Of a stretch of 64,000 nt of DNA, positions 8,253-16,751 are shown in pieces. The DNA comes from Nitrospira sp. (GTDB lineage: Bacteria; Nitrospirota; Nitrospiria; Nitrospirales; Nitrospiraceae). Every line of letters starts with the position of its first letter. The first letter of the stretch is position 1. The translations under genes and the position numbers were made by a program. The stretch covers positions 28,184 through 92,183 of the forward strand of contig JALHPO010000010.1 of NCBI GenBank assembly GCA_022842445.1, in the 5' to 3' direction. Under the pieces are notes generated by a model that did not search any database, was not told where the DNA came from, and worked only from the letters and a program-made list of their open reading frames with translations.

Positions 8253-11200
8253 CTATCTGGTCAGTCTATGATACATGCGCGGCAATCGAGATGGCAGCGA
8301 TTCTACACGGTCGATCACGGCAAACTGTACGTCGCCGTACATCCGACGCATGTAGAGATCGGCCTCCCGATCGATGGTCACACAAAATGGATTGATGCCT
8401 CGTTGCCTGGCTTCCCGAAGCGCCGTCTTGGTGTCCTCCAAGGCATACTCGTCCTTATATTCGCCGTCCAGCGGCCGACCGTCGCTTACGAGGATCAAGA
8501 GCCGGTGGATCGCATCACGCGCCAGCAACTTGGCCGAGGCATGACGGATAGCCGCCCCGTCACGGTTTTGTTGCCGCGGGCCGAGCCCGCCCAGCCGAAG
8601 GGCCGTGGCAGGTCCCAATCGATCGTCAAAATCCTTGATCGTGAGAAAGTCGACCGAAGCGCGCCCCTGGCCGGAATAGGCATAGAGACCATACTGATCG
8701 CCCACCGCCTCCAACGCCTCACAGAGCAGCACGAGACTTTCCTTTTCAACGTCGATCACCCGGCATCCGCTGTCAAGCCGTCGGCTCGTCGATCCGCTGA
8801 CGTCGACCAGAAACGCGACCGCCACCTCGCGCTGCCGCTTTTCACGTCTGACATACAGACGGTCATCTCCTTCCGAGCCCGCTCGAAGTTCCGCGGCTCT
8901 TCGTACGACGGCATCGATATCCAGATCATCTCCATCGGCCTGCCCTGCGACCCTGCGGAACGCCGGAGGACGCAGGGTCTCAAAGATTCTGCGAAGCGAC
9001 CTGATCGTGCTTCGATGTGCCGCAAGGATCTCGTCCACGCTTTCTGCTGACCCTGTCTCCGCCGGCCGTTCAGCCACCAGACACCAGTTCACTCGATAAT
9101 CCTGAATCGTATGGTCCCACTCCGGGTATCGAACCGTGCGGGCCTCATGAGCTGTCGATTCCGGCATCGGCTGCGGTTCGACCTCCAGTGCGAGTAACTC
9201 TTCGACGAGAGACAACGACTGCCCGCCGGCGAGCACCTCCCTGCCCATGGATTCCTGCTCGCCACGAGTCCCCTGACCGGACCCTGTTCGTTCATTCGTT
9301 CCGCCCTGCAGGCCGGCCATCCGATCCCGTTCCGTCTCGATCTCATCCGTACGTTCGACCGGCTCCCGATCTCTTGTGATGAACTCCGGACTCATCGCGC
9401 CGCGATAGACCCAATTGGTCACGGGCCGGTAGTTGTCATGCATCGACTCCGAGGCGGTCGGCCCTACTCCGAGCTCCGTCGACTCCTCAGTCGCCTGATC
9501 CGTTTCGATCAGCTCGGCGCGAGGCGCCAGGAGTTCTTCCATCCTGACATAGAGATCATGGGCCAGGCGAACGGACTGCTCAGCTGTTGCCGTGGTCTGG
9601 AAAAGAGGTTGGCACATGGTCCATAGGATAGAGACTTCTTCTTTGACGGCATGGGGCACCGCGGAGTCGGCTGACTCGCCCGTCGAGAGCCTCAACAGAC
9701 AATCGACGATCAATTCCTTGACAGTCAGCCCATGGGCAGGATCGCGTGGTACGACGGCTTCAGCGGCCAGCTGCGCCAGCTCGCGCCGCAGACCGGGATA
9801 CTCTGCCTGAAGTAAGAAGTCGATGCGCGCGTCTTCCAGGACAGTCCACACATCTTGAGCAAGACGCGGGTGGGGGTAGAGCTGAAACAAGGCCTTCAGT
9901 GTATCGGATGTCGCGTCAGTCGGCCGGCCATATCGTTGCCGCACGAGCCGGACCACATCGGCGAGGGATTCCAGCCGGAGCCGATAGGTTCCGAATTCCA
10001 CGTGGCCCGCTTCATGGGCCGCCATCACCAGATACAACCGCTCATTTGCTTCAGCTGTCGGGTAGCGGCGTAACACCGCCGGCAATGAAATGGTGCGTGC
10101 ATCGGCGCTTACTGTTGCGCGGGCCGGCGAGGCGGCCGGTGAATCCGGCAAGGCCGCAATCGTGACGTCTGTTCCACAGAGCCCTTGGACAAAGAGTTTG
10201 ACCCGGCGGGCAACGCGCCGAAGCGGGACACCGCTCATCGCCGCTTCGACCGAGGCAAGGGCTTTCTGTGACTCCATCGCAAAATAGGTCTGTGCGCCTT
10301 CCCGACTGTACGCCAGCACTTCCATCCCGGCCTTGAACCAATTCTCGAACCGGGAAAGGGCTTGAGGCGCGACGCCGATCAGACCGATGACGTCCGGACA
10401 GCGTCGGAGATAATTCAGTGTACTTTCTGCATCCTGTTCGGCAAGCAGCGCACCGTACTGCAACACTTTGATCTGCCACTCTTCCGCAGGCAGCGCGCGC
10501 AGCAGACGAGGCGACTCCGCCAGCCAGGTCACGCCGGACTGAGCCGACCGCTCGGCCAGCACGATCCCCAATGACAATGCCTTTGAACGGACGCTGGGAT
10601 GCTCGATATCTTCCAGAATGGTCGGGCTCGTGCGCATAAATTCCATTGCGGCCATGTAATCCGGCTTGCCGAGTGTATTCGGCGCCACCAGTTTCATGCC
10701 GAACGCCAGCCAGTCCCGTACGTCGCCGATTGGGAGCACAGACGCCACTCTGGGAATCTGGCGAATGTATTCCAGTCCAACGACCACATCGACCGATGTC
10801 AGCTCGATGCCGATGTCGAGCCACGGCCGCACCTCGCCGAGAGAAGAGACCGACAGAATCTGGGGTGTCACTCGCAGATATTCCAATGTGACATTGGCAT
10901 CCCGATCAGCCAGTTCCAACCCGATCTCAAGCACAGCCGTCCGTGCCCCGGGCGGTTCAAGCAGACCCAGAATCAGCGGACTGTCTTTGAAGTATTTAAG
11001 CGCCGTGGCGCCGGATGATTCGGCCAGCGCGACTCCCAGATCAAGCCAAGAAACAACGTGCGCGAGTCCGGCACGCCGATCCAGTTCGGGAAGCGCTTCG
11101 ACCGCCGCATGCACCGCCTTGGCCGACAGGTCTTCGAGTTCATCCAGCAATTCCCGCACTGCCGCCGACGTCTGTGCTGCGCCTGCCGTCCCCGCCATCT

Positions 11201-11285
11201 TCGCGACGAGGGCTTCCGCAACCTCGGCTCCCAGTTCGGGAACCAGCCGTTCGATCAACGTGTTGTGTGCTGAAGAACCTGTCAT
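8253..11285 (-). CDS. NorD/CbbO-like VWA-domain protein with N-terminal helical repeats
   Basis: 1010 residues. The C-terminal 200 residues form a von Willebrand A domain with MIDAS D-V-S-G-S-T and a later SDGRP, as in NorD and CbbO, which work with MoxR-type AAA+ ATPases (NorQ, CbbQ) to insert metals or activate enzymes such as NO reductase or RuBisCO. Residues 80-340 hold about seven repeats of roughly 40 residues with the pattern W-L-x-x-G-x-x-L-A then L-x-Y-L-x-x-x-P. A central HEAGH (424-428) resembles a zinc-binding motif. An acidic Gln/Glu/Gly-rich linker precedes the VWA domain. No MoxR gene lies beside it. Longer than typical CbbO (about 780) and NorD (about 640). Confidence 0.85.
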   Translation of the reverse strand: MTGSSAHNTLIERLVPELGAEVAEALVAKMAGTAGAAQTSAAVRELLDELEDLSAKAVHAAVEALPELDRRAGLAHVVSWLDLGVALAESSGATALKYFKDSPLILGLLEPPGARTAVLEIGLELADRDANVTLEYLRVTPQILSVSSLGEVRPWLDIGIELTSVDVVVGLEYIRQIPRVASVLPIGDVRDWLAFGMKLVAPNTLGKPDYMAAMEFMRTSPTILEDIEHPSVRSKALSLGIVLAERSAQSGVTWLAESPRLLRALPAEEWQIKVLQYGALLAEQDAESTLNYLRRCPDVIGLIGVAPQALSRFENWFKAGMEVLAYSREGAQTYFAMESQKALASVEAAMSGVPLRRVARRVKLFVQGLCGTDVTIAALPDSPAASPARATVSADARTISLPAVLRRYPTAEANERLYLVMAAHEAGHVEFGTYRLRLESLADVVRLVRQRYGRPTDATSDTLKALFQLYPHPRLAQDVWTVLEDARIDFLLQAEYPGLRRELAQLAAEAVVPRDPAHGLTVKELIVDCLLRLSTGESADSAVPHAVKEEVSILWTMCQPLFQTTATAEQSVRLAHDLYVRMEELLAPRAELIETDQATEESTELGVGPTASESMHDNYRPVTNWVYRGAMSPEFITRDREPVERTDEIETERDRMAGLQGGTNERTGSGQGTRGEQESMGREVLAGGQSLSLVEELLALEVEPQPMPESTAHEARTVRYPEWDHTIQDYRVNWCLVAERPAETGSAESVDEILAAHRSTIRSLRRIFETLRPPAFRRVAGQADGDDLDIDAVVRRAAELRAGSEGDDRLYVRREKRQREVAVAFLVDVSGSTSRRLDSGCRVIDVEKESLVLLCEALEAVGDQYGLYAYSGQGRASVDFLTIKDFDDRLGPATALRLGGLGPRQQNRDGAAIRHASAKLLARDAIHRLLILVSDGRPLDGEYKDEYALEDTKTALREARQRGINPFCVTIDREADLYMRRMYGDVQFAVIDRVESLPSRLPRMYHRLTR

Positions 11286-11399
11286 GACTCTTGATCCACC
11301 GTCAGCGCAGTACGCGAAGAGGTGGATTGTAAAGGAGCGATTTTCCCTTGTAAACTAGCTGCTCACAGCAGTGACCGCCCTTGTCGAGAGGAGCATCCC

Positions 11400-11834
11400 G
11401 TGGCTGAGCCAAAACAGGAGAGCATTGAGAAGATCGTGAAGTTCGTGAAGGGTTTCGCTGAAAAGAGCGGGACTGCCATGCATCCCAATCCGGCCGTCAC
11501 CGAGGCGGTCGTCAAAGGCCTGGCGATGCATATCGATGAACTGGGTAAGCCGTTGTGCCCCTGCAATTTCTACAAGGACAAAGAGGCCGAGGCCAAGCTA
11601 CGACGCTGGATATGCGCCTGCGATGAAATGCAGATCTACAAATACTGCCACTGTCTACTCTTTGTTCGTGAAGATGGGATGCCGATCACCGAATACCTTC
11701 CCGAAGATCACGAAGGGCGAGAAGTGTACGGAGTCGTCACCGATCCGACGCCGGAAAAGGGCCGTATGCTCAGACACAAAGCGGCCCCCTCGTCAACCAC
11801 GGCGGAAAATCCCTCGCCGGCACCAACGACGTAA
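11400..11834 (+). CDS. Ferredoxin-thioredoxin reductase catalytic chain
   Basis: 144 residues from GTG, with AGGAG 7 nt upstream. The six ligand and redox cysteines are Cys53, 55, 72, 74, 83 and 85, in CPC-x16-CAC-x8-CHC, exactly the spacing of the plant and cyanobacterial FTR catalytic subunit. The enzyme carries a 4Fe-4S cluster next to a redox-active disulfide and passes electrons from ferredoxin to thioredoxin. The central CPC of chloroplast FTR is CAC here. No FTR variable chain is visible nearby, as is common in non-phototrophic FTRs. It starts 115 bp from the divergent VWA gene and is followed after 5 nt by a secreted protein. Confidence 0.9.
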   Translation: MAEPKQESIEKIVKFVKGFAEKSGTAMHPNPAVTEAVVKGLAMHIDELGKPLCPCNFYKDKEAEAKLRRWICACDEMQIYKYCHCLLFVREDGMPITEYLPEDHEGREVYGVVTDPTPEKGRMLRHKAAPSSTTAENPSPAPTT

Positions 11835-11839
11835 CCACC

Positions 11840-12451
11840 ATGCGCCATCATCATCGGATACGGTGCTGGTTCGTCTGCTGCCTCCTGATCGGGAACCTAT
11901 GGCCTCTGCAGGGACAGGCTATTGAGTCGATCGCGTCCGGTCCACCGGTTTTGAACGAGAAAGACCTGGCTGCCTATAAGCAGAAAGGCCGAGGCACCCT
12001 CGCCGGACAGGTCTTCCTCAGTTCATTATCCGGAAAGGCCATTACTCAGGCCGGTGTCCCGGTCCATCTGATTCCCATGAGCGCCTACACACGCTATTGG
12101 TTCGACCACAATGTACGAACCACCGGATGCATCTCAAACGACGACCCGACCGCCAATGACGGCCTCATGTCCCGCCAACAAGCGGACTGCGCCCGTGACG
12201 GGCTGGCTCAATTCCTGACCGAAAAGCGATTGCTTCCCTATCTTCGCACCACGAGAGCCAACCCGACCGGACACTTCTGGTTCATGAAAATTCCGGCCGG
12301 CCGGTATTATCTCGTGAGTCTGATCGAAGGCGGAGGCGGCGTACACCAGGACGAACGGGCAGCCGGAATTGCGTGGCTGACCATTGAGCTCGAAGCGGGC
12401 GAGAAGGCAACCAACCTGGTGGTCACCAACTGCCGAAGCAGCCTGTGCTGA
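11840..12451 (+). CDS. Secreted protein with carboxypeptidase-regulatory-like fold
   Basis: 203 residues with an N-terminal signal peptide (basic MRHHHRIR, then a hydrophobic run ending near residue 27 at GQA). The mature part has G-T-L-A-G-Q-V-F-L and V-P-V-H-L-I-P early, and G-H-F-W-F-M-K-I-P-A-G-R-Y-Y-L later, the pattern of a carboxypeptidase regulatory-like beta-sandwich. A central insertion has two cysteines, and two more lie at the C-terminus, so disulfides are likely. The specific role is unknown. It follows the FTR gene by 5 nt and is probably cotranscribed. Confidence 0.75.
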   Translation: MRHHHRIRCWFVCCLLIGNLWPLQGQAIESIASGPPVLNEKDLAAYKQKGRGTLAGQVFLSSLSGKAITQAGVPVHLIPMSAYTRYWFDHNVRTTGCISNDDPTANDGLMSRQQADCARDGLAQFLTEKRLLPYLRTTRANPTGHFWFMKIPAGRYYLVSLIEGGGGVHQDERAAGIAWLTIELEAGEKATNLVVTNCRSSLC

Positions 12452-12685
12452 CCGACGATACAACAGTCTGTTTCATAGAGCTTCGAGCGACTTCCTCATC
12501 CATTCATAGTTTGTCATGCCACAGCGACCTCCGGGGCATCTTCACTGACCAGCCCGTGCCTCCATGAGTCCGACGATCTCCTGCGTGACTTGTAGGAGAG
12601 TGACCGATCAGCCGAGAGATGGCATAATATAGCCGGATCGTGATGCCGTCGAGGGTCGTTCGGAAGCGAGGAACCAGGATAGTCG
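12452..12685 (+). promoter_or_regulatory. Intergenic region before the first two-component operon
   Basis: No gene is seen in these 234 bases. A possible -10 (CATAAT/TAATAT) lies at 12623-12630. TTTCATAGAG at 12471-12480 matches nine of ten bases of a repeat unit in the operators at 14.9 and 32.9 kb, with CTCAT and TTCAT words further on, but the 11-bp periodicity is poor, so autoregulation is only a weak possibility. Confidence 0.3.
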
Positions 12686-13369
12686 ATGCGAATACTGCTT
12701 GTTGAAGACGATGTGAACCTTGCTCAGTTTATTCGGAAGGGTCTGAGAGAAGAGCAATACGCGGTGGACGTCGCGCCAGACGGCGAAGAAGGCCTGGCGA
12801 TGGCCTTGAACAACCCGTACGATCTGCTGATCCTCGACATCATGCTGCCCAAGCTCGACGGCCTCACGCTCTGCCGCCGCGTGCGCGCCAAGGGCAACAT
12901 GACTCCGGTGCTGCTGTTGACCGCGCGCAACACGGTGGAAACCAAGGTCTCCGGCTTCGATACCGGCGCGGATCAGTTTTTGCCAAAGCCCTTCGCCTTC
13001 GTGGAATTGCTGGCTCAAATCCGAGCCCTGCTCCGCCGGGGGAGCCCGCAGCAGTTGGTGCAACTCCAAGCGGCGGATCTGAAGCTAGACCCGGCTTCTC
13101 ATCGCGTCTGGCGGGCGGGGCAAGAAATTTCTCTGACGAATAAGGAATATGCCCTGCTTGAGTTTCTATTGCGCAACAAGAATCGGGTGTTGACCAGAAC
13201 GGCGATCATCGAACATGTGTGGGACATCAGCTATGACCCGATGACAAACATCGTGGATGCCCATATTCGGGCTCTGCGGGCCAAGATCGACCGGGATTTT
13301 TCACCTCCGTTGATCGCCACCGTACGGGGCGCCGGGTACATGCTCGAAGAACCGGAACCAGCCGCGTGA
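12686..13369 (+). CDS. OmpR-family response regulator
   Basis: 227 residues. Receiver domain 1-115 with acidic pocket Glu7/Asp8/Asp9, phosphoacceptor Asp51 (LILDIMLP), Thr in LLTARN and Lys in QFLPKPF; then a winged-helix DNA-binding domain from about 125 with LTNKEYALLEFLL, ending in TVRGAGYMLEEP. OmpR/PhoB-type regulators bind tandem direct repeats with 11-bp period, the arrangement seen 86 bp after the partner kinase gene. Its stop overlaps the kinase start (GTGA), so the two are cotranslated. Confidence 0.95.
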   Translation: MRILLVEDDVNLAQFIRKGLREEQYAVDVAPDGEEGLAMALNNPYDLLILDIMLPKLDGLTLCRRVRAKGNMTPVLLLTARNTVETKVSGFDTGADQFLPKPFAFVELLAQIRALLRRGSPQQLVQLQAADLKLDPASHRVWRAGQEISLTNKEYALLEFLLRNKNRVLTRTAIIEHVWDISYDPMTNIVDAHIRALRAKIDRDFSPPLIATVRGAGYMLEEPEPAA

Positions 13370-14793
13370 AATCCCTGCGCAGTCTCATCAGTTGGTCCAC
13401 CTTCCTCTTGATCGCGGGGCTGCTCGTATTATCCGCTCTTGTGTACGTCACGAGCGAAGTCCTGTTGAACCGGTTCGTGGACGGACTGCTGTTAGAGTTG
13501 TCGGACACACTGGCCGAGCTCGTTGAACAGCGCCCCGAGATATTTGAAAAGAGCGGCCAGGATGTGGGGCCGGCCGGCCGAAGCACTCAGGAACGGCAGG
13601 TTCTACCGGATGTCCCTCACTCGCTTCGTGTTTTCTCGGCGGATGGCCGACTCCTGTGGAGTAGTCCCAACGCGGCAGTGCAGGAGTCGATTCCCCCCCA
13701 TATCCTTCGGCAAGTCCAGATCGAGCACACGGTGTTTGTCACTATTGAGTCGGCCACCGGAATGCCTGCCCGGCATCTGTTCCTCTCCATTATGAAGGAC
13801 GGGCATATTCGGTATGTCCTTCAGACGGAAACCTCACTGCGCCATTACCGAGAGACCCTGTATGGTCTGCTGTTTCTGCTCTCCCTCGCATCCGGGGCCA
13901 CGCTCGTCGTTGCCTGGATCGGCAGTGTGTGGCTGGCAAAGAAAGTCCTGGCTCCGATCGAGACCTTATGCGCTCGCGCCGAAACAATGTCCGAAGCAGA
14001 TCTAGGGAAACGTCTCGCGGTGGATTCACCCTATCAGGAGTTTCGGCGGCTCACCCAGGCGGTCAACTCGGTGTTGGATCAGTTCCAGCGAAACAGCGAG
14101 GTCCAACGGAACTTTTGCGAAATCGCCGCCCACGAGATGAAGACCCCGCTGACCATCCTCCAGGGAAACCTGGAGGTGGCCCTCATGAAAGCCAGGACGA
14201 CTGCGGAATATCGCGATGCACTCATCAATAATCTGGAACAGGTCGGGCGACTCATCGCATTGACGCGGCCACTTTTAACGCTCGCAAAATTTACCAGCAG
14301 CAAGCCTCCCATTCATCTCGCGCCTCTTGCTTTGGAACCGTTGATTCACGAGATCGTGGATGAACTGACCCTGCTGGCAGATGATTACCGCATTACCTTG
14401 ATGTTTGAATCCCAACCGGTTCCCCCCATTCTCGGCGACGCACAGTGGCTCAAACAAGCGCTGATTAATCTGCTCGACAACGCGCTTCGATACACGCCGC
14501 CCGGCGGATTTGTCACGGTCCGATTGCACAGTTCCGGGGAATGGGTGGACGTGGCCGTCGAGGATACGGGCCATGGAATTGAGTCGGAGAATATTCCGCA
14601 TCTCTTCGAGCGATTCTACCGGACCGACTGGGCGCGGGCGAAAGATTCCGCCGGCACCGGACTCGGACTTCCCATTGTGAAGGAAATTGCGGAAGCTCAC
14701 GGCGGCACGATTTCGGTCGCCAGCCAAATCCACAAGGGCTCCATCTTTACCCTGCGGTTACCGGCGTCGACACACCACACTGTCTCCGCCTAA
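13366..14793 (+). CDS. Sensor histidine kinase, HAMP type
   Basis: 475 residues from GTG overlapping the regulator's stop. Topology: TM1 about 11-31, periplasmic sensor about 32-165, TM2 about 166-188, HAMP about 190-242, HisKA with phosphoacceptor His256 in A-H-E-M-K-T-P-L, and HATPase_c with N-box NLLDNALRYTPPGG, G1 DTGHGIESENI, and G2 GTGLGLPIVKEIAEAHGG. The periplasmic part has no recognised ligand fold and no cysteine pair. It phosphorylates the adjacent OmpR-type regulator. A tiny membrane protein gene with a tandem-repeat promoter lies directly downstream and may belong to this system. Confidence 0.95.
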   Translation: MKSLRSLISWSTFLLIAGLLVLSALVYVTSEVLLNRFVDGLLLELSDTLAELVEQRPEIFEKSGQDVGPAGRSTQERQVLPDVPHSLRVFSADGRLLWSSPNAAVQESIPPHILRQVQIEHTVFVTIESATGMPARHLFLSIMKDGHIRYVLQTETSLRHYRETLYGLLFLLSLASGATLVVAWIGSVWLAKKVLAPIETLCARAETMSEADLGKRLAVDSPYQEFRRLTQAVNSVLDQFQRNSEVQRNFCEIAAHEMKTPLTILQGNLEVALMKARTTAEYRDALINNLEQVGRLIALTRPLLTLAKFTSSKPPIHLAPLALEPLIHEIVDELTLLADDYRITLMFESQPVPPILGDAQWLKQALINLLDNALRYTPPGGFVTVRLHSSGEWVDVAVEDTGHGIESENIPHLFERFYRTDWARAKDSAGTGLGLPIVKEIAEAHGGTISVASQIHKGSIFTLRLPASTHHTVSA

Positions 14794-14879
14794 CTTAAAT
14801 AACCTCGACTTCCCAACCACTTGAGTTCCTTTGATGATATCCCATGACGGAGGAGTTTCTCCCTGCGTCGGCTGGAAAG

Positions 14880-14933
14880 ATGAAGAATTCTTCATGGTCT
14901 CCTCATGGGCTCTTCATAGAGGAGATGTAGGAT
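14880..14933 (+). promoter_or_regulatory. Palindrome plus three 11-bp direct repeats and -10 box
   Basis: The palindrome ATGAAGAATTCTTCAT (14880-14895) runs into three abutting 11-bp units of type TCYTCATRGNS at 14889-14899, 14900-14910 and 14911-14921. TAGGAT (14928-14933) lies 9 nt after the last TTCATA. This is the layout of an OmpR/PhoB-type activated promoter, with the repeats replacing the -35 box. A near-identical copy lies at 32927-32980 on the other strand. Confidence 0.75.
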
Positions 14934-14965
14934 TGCCATATCAAATCTAAAGGAGGTGAGAAGCC

Positions 14966-15049
14966 ATGGGTACGTTGATCTTTGGAATACTGACAGTGAG
15001 TGTCGTGTTGGCGGTCCTCTACAGAGGGTTCTCCGCAGAAGGCAACTAA
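14966..15049 (+). CDS. 27-residue single-pass membrane protein
   Basis: A 27-codon reading frame preceded by AAGGAGGTGA (14950-14959), a ten-base match to the anti-Shine-Dalgarno sequence, 6 nt before the ATG. The peptide is almost one transmembrane helix (GILTVSVVLAVLYRGF) with a short polar C-terminus. It has a promoter with a two-component-style operator, and a paralogue-like gene at 32.8 kb shares both the helix pattern (VSVxLAVxYxxF) and the operator. It lies 172 bp after a histidine kinase gene. Small single-pass proteins such as MgrB modulate kinases, so a feedback role is conceivable, but this is inference. Confidence 0.75.
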   Translation: MGTLIFGILTVSVVLAVLYRGFSAEGN

Positions 15050-15100
15050 GCCAATCCGGGCGCGGGCGCGTCATCCGGAGGGCGGCTATGGGACCGGTCG

Positions 15101-15574
15101 CTATTTTCTTTCTTTCATCGCCCGTTCGACTTCGCGGCCGGCTTCGCGGGTCTTGATGGACTCCCGGCGATCATGCTGCTTCTTGCCCTTGGCAAGCCCC
15201 AGCTCGACCTTCGCCAGCCCGCGCTCGGAAAAATAGATACGGAGGGGAACGAGCGTGAGTCCCTTCTGTTGCGTCTTGCCGAGCAGTTTGTTGATTTCCT
15301 TTTTGTGCAGCAGCAGCTTGCGCACACGGATGGGATCATGATTCATGATGTTGCCATGGCTGTACGGACTGATGTGGCAGTGATGGAGAAAGACTTCGGC
15401 TTCGCGGACGGAGGCGTAGCTGTCTTGCAGGTTCACCTTCCCTTCGCGTAGCGATTTGACCTCCGTGCCTTGGAGCACGATCCCGGCCTCGAACTTCTCT
15501 TCAATAAAATAGTCGTGGTACGCCTTTCGGTTCGTCACTACGACTTTGTTCGGATCATCTTTTGTTTTTGTCAT
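15101..15574 (-). CDS. smpB: SsrA-binding protein SmpB
   Basis: 157 residues. SmpB binds tmRNA and is required for trans-translation, which rescues stalled ribosomes. The N-terminal part shows [20 protein letters not shown] and [20 protein letters not shown] in family order; the central HHCHISPY and [17 protein letters not shown] are typical; the basic tail [20 protein letters not shown] is the helix that enters the mRNA channel. Full length. The tmRNA gene itself is not seen in this window. Confidence 0.97.
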   Translation of the reverse strand: MTKTKDDPNKVVVTNRKAYHDYFIEEKFEAGIVLQGTEVKSLREGKVNLQDSYASVREAEVFLHHCHISPYSHGNIMNHDPIRVRKLLLHKKEINKLLGKTQQKGLTLVPLRIYFSERGLAKVELGLAKGKKQHDRRESIKTREAGREVERAMKERK

Positions 15575-15712
15575 CTCGCGTGAGCTCGTCGAGCGGTGAC
15601 ACGTGAAGCGCTTGACGGACAGAGTGTATCAACATCCGCGCGCGCGCGATACAAGAAGCAATTCACAATAAACCCGGTGCCAGATGACGACCGTTCTTGC
15701 TACAATACCGCC

Positions 15713-16216
15713 ATGCCTCGCACCGGCTCTCTCGACTCATTCGGCTCCATTCTTGACGGCCTCGCCAAACGCCTGGGCCTCGAATCCCGACTCCTGGAGC
15801 TCCGCTTGCAGCACGAGTGGCGTGAGATCGTCGGGGAACCGATCGGATCCCACACCTGGCCGGCGCACATTCGTTTCAAGAAACTCTCGTTGGTCGTCCG
15901 GAACTCCGTGTGGCTCCAACAGCTCACGTTCTTGAAACCCGCGCTGCTCGCCAAATTGAACGAAGCCGCCGGGACGGAATTGGTCAAGGAGATCGTGCTG
16001 CGCGTCGGGGATATCCCTGTACCGACAGCAGCGCCTTCCAACGCGCGCGCCACCGATGGGACGTCTCCTGAAACCGAGGCCGCACTCGCAGAAGTCGCCG
16101 GCCATGTCTCGGCGATCCAGGACCCAGGTCTCCGGGAACGATTTACATCGGTGATATCGAAATACCCGTCTCAGGCTCCGCTTCCACCGGCAACGGGTCG
16201 GTCACGCGTCCTTTGA
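15713..16216 (+). CDS. DUF721 / DciA-like protein
   Basis: 167 residues. The first 110 form the DUF721 domain (L-x-x-L-x-x-R-L-G-L-E, W-R-E-I-V-G-E-P-I, H-T-W-P, L-x-V-x-V-x-x-S-V-W-L-Q-Q-L), shared with DciA, a loader of the replicative helicase in bacteria lacking DnaC/DnaI; the rest is a low-complexity Ala/Thr tail. Its closeness to dnaA, dnaN and gyrase fits. TACAAT lies 6 nt before the ATG without a Shine-Dalgarno sequence, so a leaderless mRNA is possible. The last 74 bp overlap the converging gene. Confidence 0.8.
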   Translation: MPRTGSLDSFGSILDGLAKRLGLESRLLELRLQHEWREIVGEPIGSHTWPAHIRFKKLSLVVRNSVWLQQLTFLKPALLAKLNEAAGTELVKEIVLRVGDIPVPTAAPSNARATDGTSPETEAALAEVAGHVSAIQDPGLRERFTSVISKYPSQAPLPPATGRSRVL

Positions 16217-16730
16217 AGAGTGTGCGCTTGTCGTCTGAAATCTTCCCGTTTTTGAACAGGGAACCGATTCCGGCTTCTTCCTCTCGATCCTGCAATCGAT
16301 AGTATCCACGAACCGACCGTTCATATTCTCTGACGACCGCCGCATCACCGTCCACATACTTTGCCAGCTTTTCAGGATCGGTCCATCCGGCGTCATCGAA
16401 AACATAGATCAGGATATGTGCGTATCGGCCGCCGGGATCTCCCGGGGTTGTGGGGTAAATCTTCATGGAGCCAAAATCGTGTGTCTGGTGGCTCACCTTC
16501 CGAAACCGCTTCAGCAGCCTTTCGATTTCTTCGTCAGTGGAGCCTCTCGGAACGTGCGCCGCGACGAGATGCCGGTTTTGAGACCCAACGGTATAGGGAG
16601 GAATCGACCGATCCGGGCGGCTGAGATACATGCCCCCCCAGATGAGCGTGAAGGAGCCGATCAAGACGCCGAGCGCCAGCTTGACGATGATATCGAGCGG
16701 TTTCTTCTTCTTGGAACCGGAGGGAGACAT
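16143..16730 (-). CDS. Hypothetical single-pass membrane protein
   Basis: 195 residues. A lysine-rich N-terminus (MSPSGSKKKK) precedes one transmembrane segment about 14-36 (VKLALGVLIGSFTLIWGGMYL); the rest is soluble and probably periplasmic, with a positive-inside N-terminus. The family is not recognised; the text RYAHILIYVFDDAGWTDPEKLAKYVDGD looks like a folded alpha/beta module. It starts 21 nt downstream of gyrA on the same strand and overlaps the 3' end of the DUF721 gene tail to tail by 74 bp. Confidence 0.75.
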   Translation of the reverse strand: MSPSGSKKKKPLDIIVKLALGVLIGSFTLIWGGMYLSRPDRSIPPYTVGSQNRHLVAAHVPRGSTDEEIERLLKRFRKVSHQTHDFGSMKIYPTTPGDPGGRYAHILIYVFDDAGWTDPEKLAKYVDGDAAVVREYERSVRGYYRLQDREEEAGIGSLFKNGKISDDKRTLFKGRVTDPLPVEAEPETGISISPM

Positions 16731-16751
16731 CTGGGGGTATACCTGTTCGGA

